Positions 8,313 to 10,395 of a stretch of DNA of 10,395 nt are shown in pieces. The DNA is from Verrucomicrobiales bacterium (GTDB lineage: Bacteria > Verrucomicrobiota > Verrucomicrobiia > Limisphaerales > Palsa-1400), in contig JAQGOW010000232.1 of assembly GCA_028293405.1 (NCBI GenBank), positions 1 to 10,395 on the forward strand. The letters are read 5' to 3'. The notes beneath the pieces are model-generated. The model saw only the letters and a program-made list of their open reading frames with translations. It was not told where the DNA came from and ran no database searches. The position numbers and the translations under genes are program-made. The first letter of the stretch is position 1. Each line of letters starts with the position of its first letter.

Positions 8313-9707
8313 ATGAAACAACGAATTACAGCAATGATGTGCGCGCTGATTTGCGTGTGCGCGTGCATTGTCAATGCTGCGCAGACGAACAAGCCGAACG
8401 TCATTTTCATTCTGATCGACGACATGGGTTATGCGGATACGAGTTGTTATCGAACCAGCGGCACGCCAGTTGTTACGACGACGAATATCGATCGATTTGC
8501 CACTCAAGGAACGCGCTTCACACAGTATCATTCGACCTCGCCAATTTGCTCGCCTTCGCGCACGGCGCTGCTCAGCGGTTCGCAGCCGGGGCGTTGGCGC
8601 GTGACTTCATACCTTGATAATAAGTCAATCAATCGGAACAGAAACATGGCTGATTTTGCGGACCCGCAAATGCCGTCAGTTGCTCGCGCGTTCAAAGCAG
8701 CAGGTTATAAGACAGGACATTTTGGCAAATGGCATCTCGACGCGGGTAGGAACGTCGATGATTCCCCGTTGCCACAGGCTTACGGTTTTGATGAATCGCT
8801 CGTTTCGTTTGAAGGGCTCGGTAATCGTGAATTAATCGAAGGCGATGGGCTCTCGAACGCTAATGCGCAGTTAAAACAAGGGAACCTCGTATGGATGCCG
8901 AAATACGAATGCGGGTCGAATCACGTGAACGCTGCGATCGCGTTCCTCGCGGCCCATACCAACGATCCTTGCTACATTAATTTGTGGTTCAACGATGTTC
9001 ACACGGCGTGGCAACCGCAGGCGGGTACGTGGGATAAATACACGAACATCACCAGCAATACGGACGAGCAGCATTTTTACGCGGTGCTACAAAATCTTGA
9101 CGTGCAAGTCGGCCGGTTTTTGACGGCCTTGGATACCCTCGGCATTGCGAGTAATTCGATAGTTGTTTACGCCAGCGACAACGGCGCGCCGGGCGATGGC
9201 ACAACAGCGTTTGCACTGGCCCGCAATGGTGGGCTGCGCGGACGTAAAGGTAGTGTTTACGAAGGCGGGACGCGCTTGCCGTTCATTGTAAGGTGGCCCG
9301 GAAAAGTTCCTGCTGGTCGCGTTGACAGTTCTTCGATTTTAACGGGCGTGGATTTCCTGCCGACTGTTTGCGCGCTCGCGAACGTTAGCGTTCCGGCAAG
9401 TTACATTCCCGATGGTGAAAACATGAGCGCGGCGATTCTTGGTGCAAATCAATCGCGCACGAAGTCGGCGATCTGGTGGTTTATCAACGACACTGGGCCA
9501 GCTGTCGGCAATTACCACCACGCTCCGCCGCTTGCGATGCGGAGCGGCAAATGGAAGGTGCTTACCGATTACACGAAAAGCACGATTGAGCTTTATGATA
9601 TTGACGCGGACGCGTTTGAAACAACCAATGTTGCAAGTAGCCAAAGCGCGATCGCGAATTCAATGGCCGATCAGGTAATCGCCTGGTGGCAAACGATGCC
9701 CAAATAA
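8313..9707 (+). CDS. Secreted S1-family (formylglycine-type) sulfatase
   Basis: The protein has 464 residues, a usual length for arylsulfatase-type S1 enzymes, which hydrolyse sulfate esters with a calcium ion and a formylglycine made from an active-site Cys. The signal peptide (residues 1-22 or 23) is unusually rich in Cys (10, 14, 16, 18). Metal ligands Asp36-Asp37 lie in LIDDMGYAD, the CSPSR signature spans 79-83 with Cys79 to be converted to formylglycine, and Lys139 and His141 lie in GKWHL. His230 lies in NDVHTAW, Asp289-Asn290 in SDNGAPG, and Lys312 in RGRKGSVYEGG. Every core catalytic residue is therefore present. The signature ends LLSG where the usual pattern has TG. The C-terminus has the normal SGKWKVL and LYDIDAD elements, so the gene looks complete. 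The start follows the preceding stop by 2 nt without an obvious Shine-Dalgarno, suggesting coupled translation. The substrate (glycan or small aryl sulfate) is not determined. Confidence 0.95.
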   Translation: MKQRITAMMCALICVCACIVNAAQTNKPNVIFILIDDMGYADTSCYRTSGTPVVTTTNIDRFATQGTRFTQYHSTSPICSPSRTALLSGSQPGRWRVTSYLDNKSINRNRNMADFADPQMPSVARAFKAAGYKTGHFGKWHLDAGRNVDDSPLPQAYGFDESLVSFEGLGNRELIEGDGLSNANAQLKQGNLVWMPKYECGSNHVNAAIAFLAAHTNDPCYINLWFNDVHTAWQPQAGTWDKYTNITSNTDEQHFYAVLQNLDVQVGRFLTALDTLGIASNSIVVYASDNGAPGDGTTAFALARNGGLRGRKGSVYEGGTRLPFIVRWPGKVPAGRVDSSSILTGVDFLPTVCALANVSVPASYIPDGENMSAAILGANQSRTKSAIWWFINDTGPAVGNYHHAPPLAMRSGKWKVLTDYTKSTIELYDIDADAFETTNVASSQSAIANSMADQVIAWWQTMPK

Positions 9708-9743
9708 TTTCCCAACAACATTCTGCAACCCGACAAAAAAAGT

Positions 9744-10395
9744 ATGAAAACAAAGCACTCCATCTTGATAACGATGATCGTTGCGATGCTCGTAGCCATG
9801 TCAGCGCGCGCGCAAACCACGGTCCTCAGCGATAATTTTACCGCCACAACTGCCGGCACGGGCTTCGCCCTCGGGGCCGGCGTTAACACCGGCATCAACC
9901 CGCCCACTACGCGAATCACCGGATCGGCGGCCGCGAACCTTCGCTACATGTCCGCAGTCACTACGCGCCCGGACACAAAGTACGATATTAATGCCAATCG
10001 TTTACGTTGTGTGACCGACGCGGGGATCGGTCGGTTTACGATTTCTGCAAACGGCGCCTCGGCGTTTGATTTTGGCCCGATCCTGGGGTCTGCCTACGCC
10101 AGTCCAACCAACCCCGCCATTTACGATATCAAGATCAGCATGCGAAACGATGCAACGAGCACTGCGCGTTTCAGCTTCGGCCTCGCAACCGCTGAAGGCG
10201 ACGCTACGACGTGGGACTTCGGTATCCAACTGTATCGCACCACGACGACGATCGACTATTACACAATCCAAAAGCGCATCGACAGCGCGTCCGCGGGAGT
10301 CACAGACGTCAACGCAGTCATGGGAATCACGGGGCCGAACTCAACAAACTCGCTCATTCCGTTTACCATCCGTGTCACTGACGCAGGCACAGAAA
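9744..10395 (+). CDS. Exported protein with repeat of the N-terminal beta module (3' partial)
   Basis: An ATG at 9744 opens a frame with no stop up to the window edge (217 full codons). The N-terminus is a signal peptide (MKTKHSILITMIVAML core, then SARA-Q at about residue 24). The rest aligns with residues 30-219 of the protein encoded at 6034: shared blocks are VLSD, GTGF, GAGVN, TTR, GRFT, IYD, FG(I/L)AT, GIQL and DAG(A/T)E. The DAG block falls at residue 213 here and 215 there, so the two are almost collinear. The gene follows the sulfatase by 36 nt with no hairpin, so it probably belongs to the same operon; no good Shine-Dalgarno is visible, only an A-rich run. The C-terminal domain lies beyond the window, so its job is unknown; it may end in a SUMF1 fold, another enzyme, or nothing more. 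Confidence 0.85.
   Translation, partial: MKTKHSILITMIVAMLVAMSARAQTTVLSDNFTATTAGTGFALGAGVNTGINPPTTRITGSAAANLRYMSAVTTRPDTKYDINANRLRCVTDAGIGRFTISANGASAFDFGPILGSAYASPTNPAIYDIKISMRNDATSTARFSFGLATAEGDATTWDFGIQLYRTTTTIDYYTIQKRIDSASAGVTDVNAVMGITGPNSTNSLIPFTIRVTDAGTE

Overview
The window reads as chromosomal DNA of a Gram-negative bacterium, most likely a verrucomicrobial (PVC-group) heterotroph. The reasons are a mid-range GC content, long secreted multi-domain proteins with Ig-like and calcium-binding modules, a propeller-type sensor kinase, a secreted SUMF1-fold protein and an S1-type sulfatase. The phylum is inferred from protein style, since no rRNA or marker gene is present. All six genes lie on the + strand and fill nearly the whole window.

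The left part (1-2111) is the 3' end of a gene for a large secreted protein. It has tandem beta-rich repeats, an Ig-like domain, a calcineurin-like metallophosphoesterase domain, an FN3-like domain, a DxDGDG calcium-binding segment and a C-terminal beta module. A 216-bp intergenic gap follows and contains a strong intrinsic terminator (2231-2274), which separates this gene from the rest.

From 2328 to the right edge is a tightly spaced run that looks like one operon. Its members are a periplasmic-sensing histidine kinase (14 propeller-type motifs, Y_Y_Y domain, one membrane segment, HisKA_3 and HATPase) and a NarL/FixJ response regulator 2 nt later. Then come a secreted protein with a C-terminal SUMF1 fold (29-nt gap), a secreted S1 sulfatase (2-nt gap) and the start of another secreted protein (36-nt gap) that runs off the window. 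The fifth gene's protein has the same roughly 220-residue N-terminal module as the SUMF1 protein, so the sulfatase sits between two paralogous exported modules. The simplest reading is a signal-responsive locus for sensing and desulfating an external sulfated substrate, probably a polysaccharide. The substrate cannot be read from the sequence.

The most notable point is that the SUMF1-fold protein beside the sulfatase lacks the cysteine pair of formylglycine-generating enzyme, while the sulfatase keeps the Cys-type CSPSR motif that needs formylglycine. The neighbour is therefore unlikely to be the canonical activator. Other points are the duplicated N-terminal module and the altered GHxH motif in the phosphoesterase. 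No RNA genes, insertion sequences, CRISPR arrays or attachment sites were seen.
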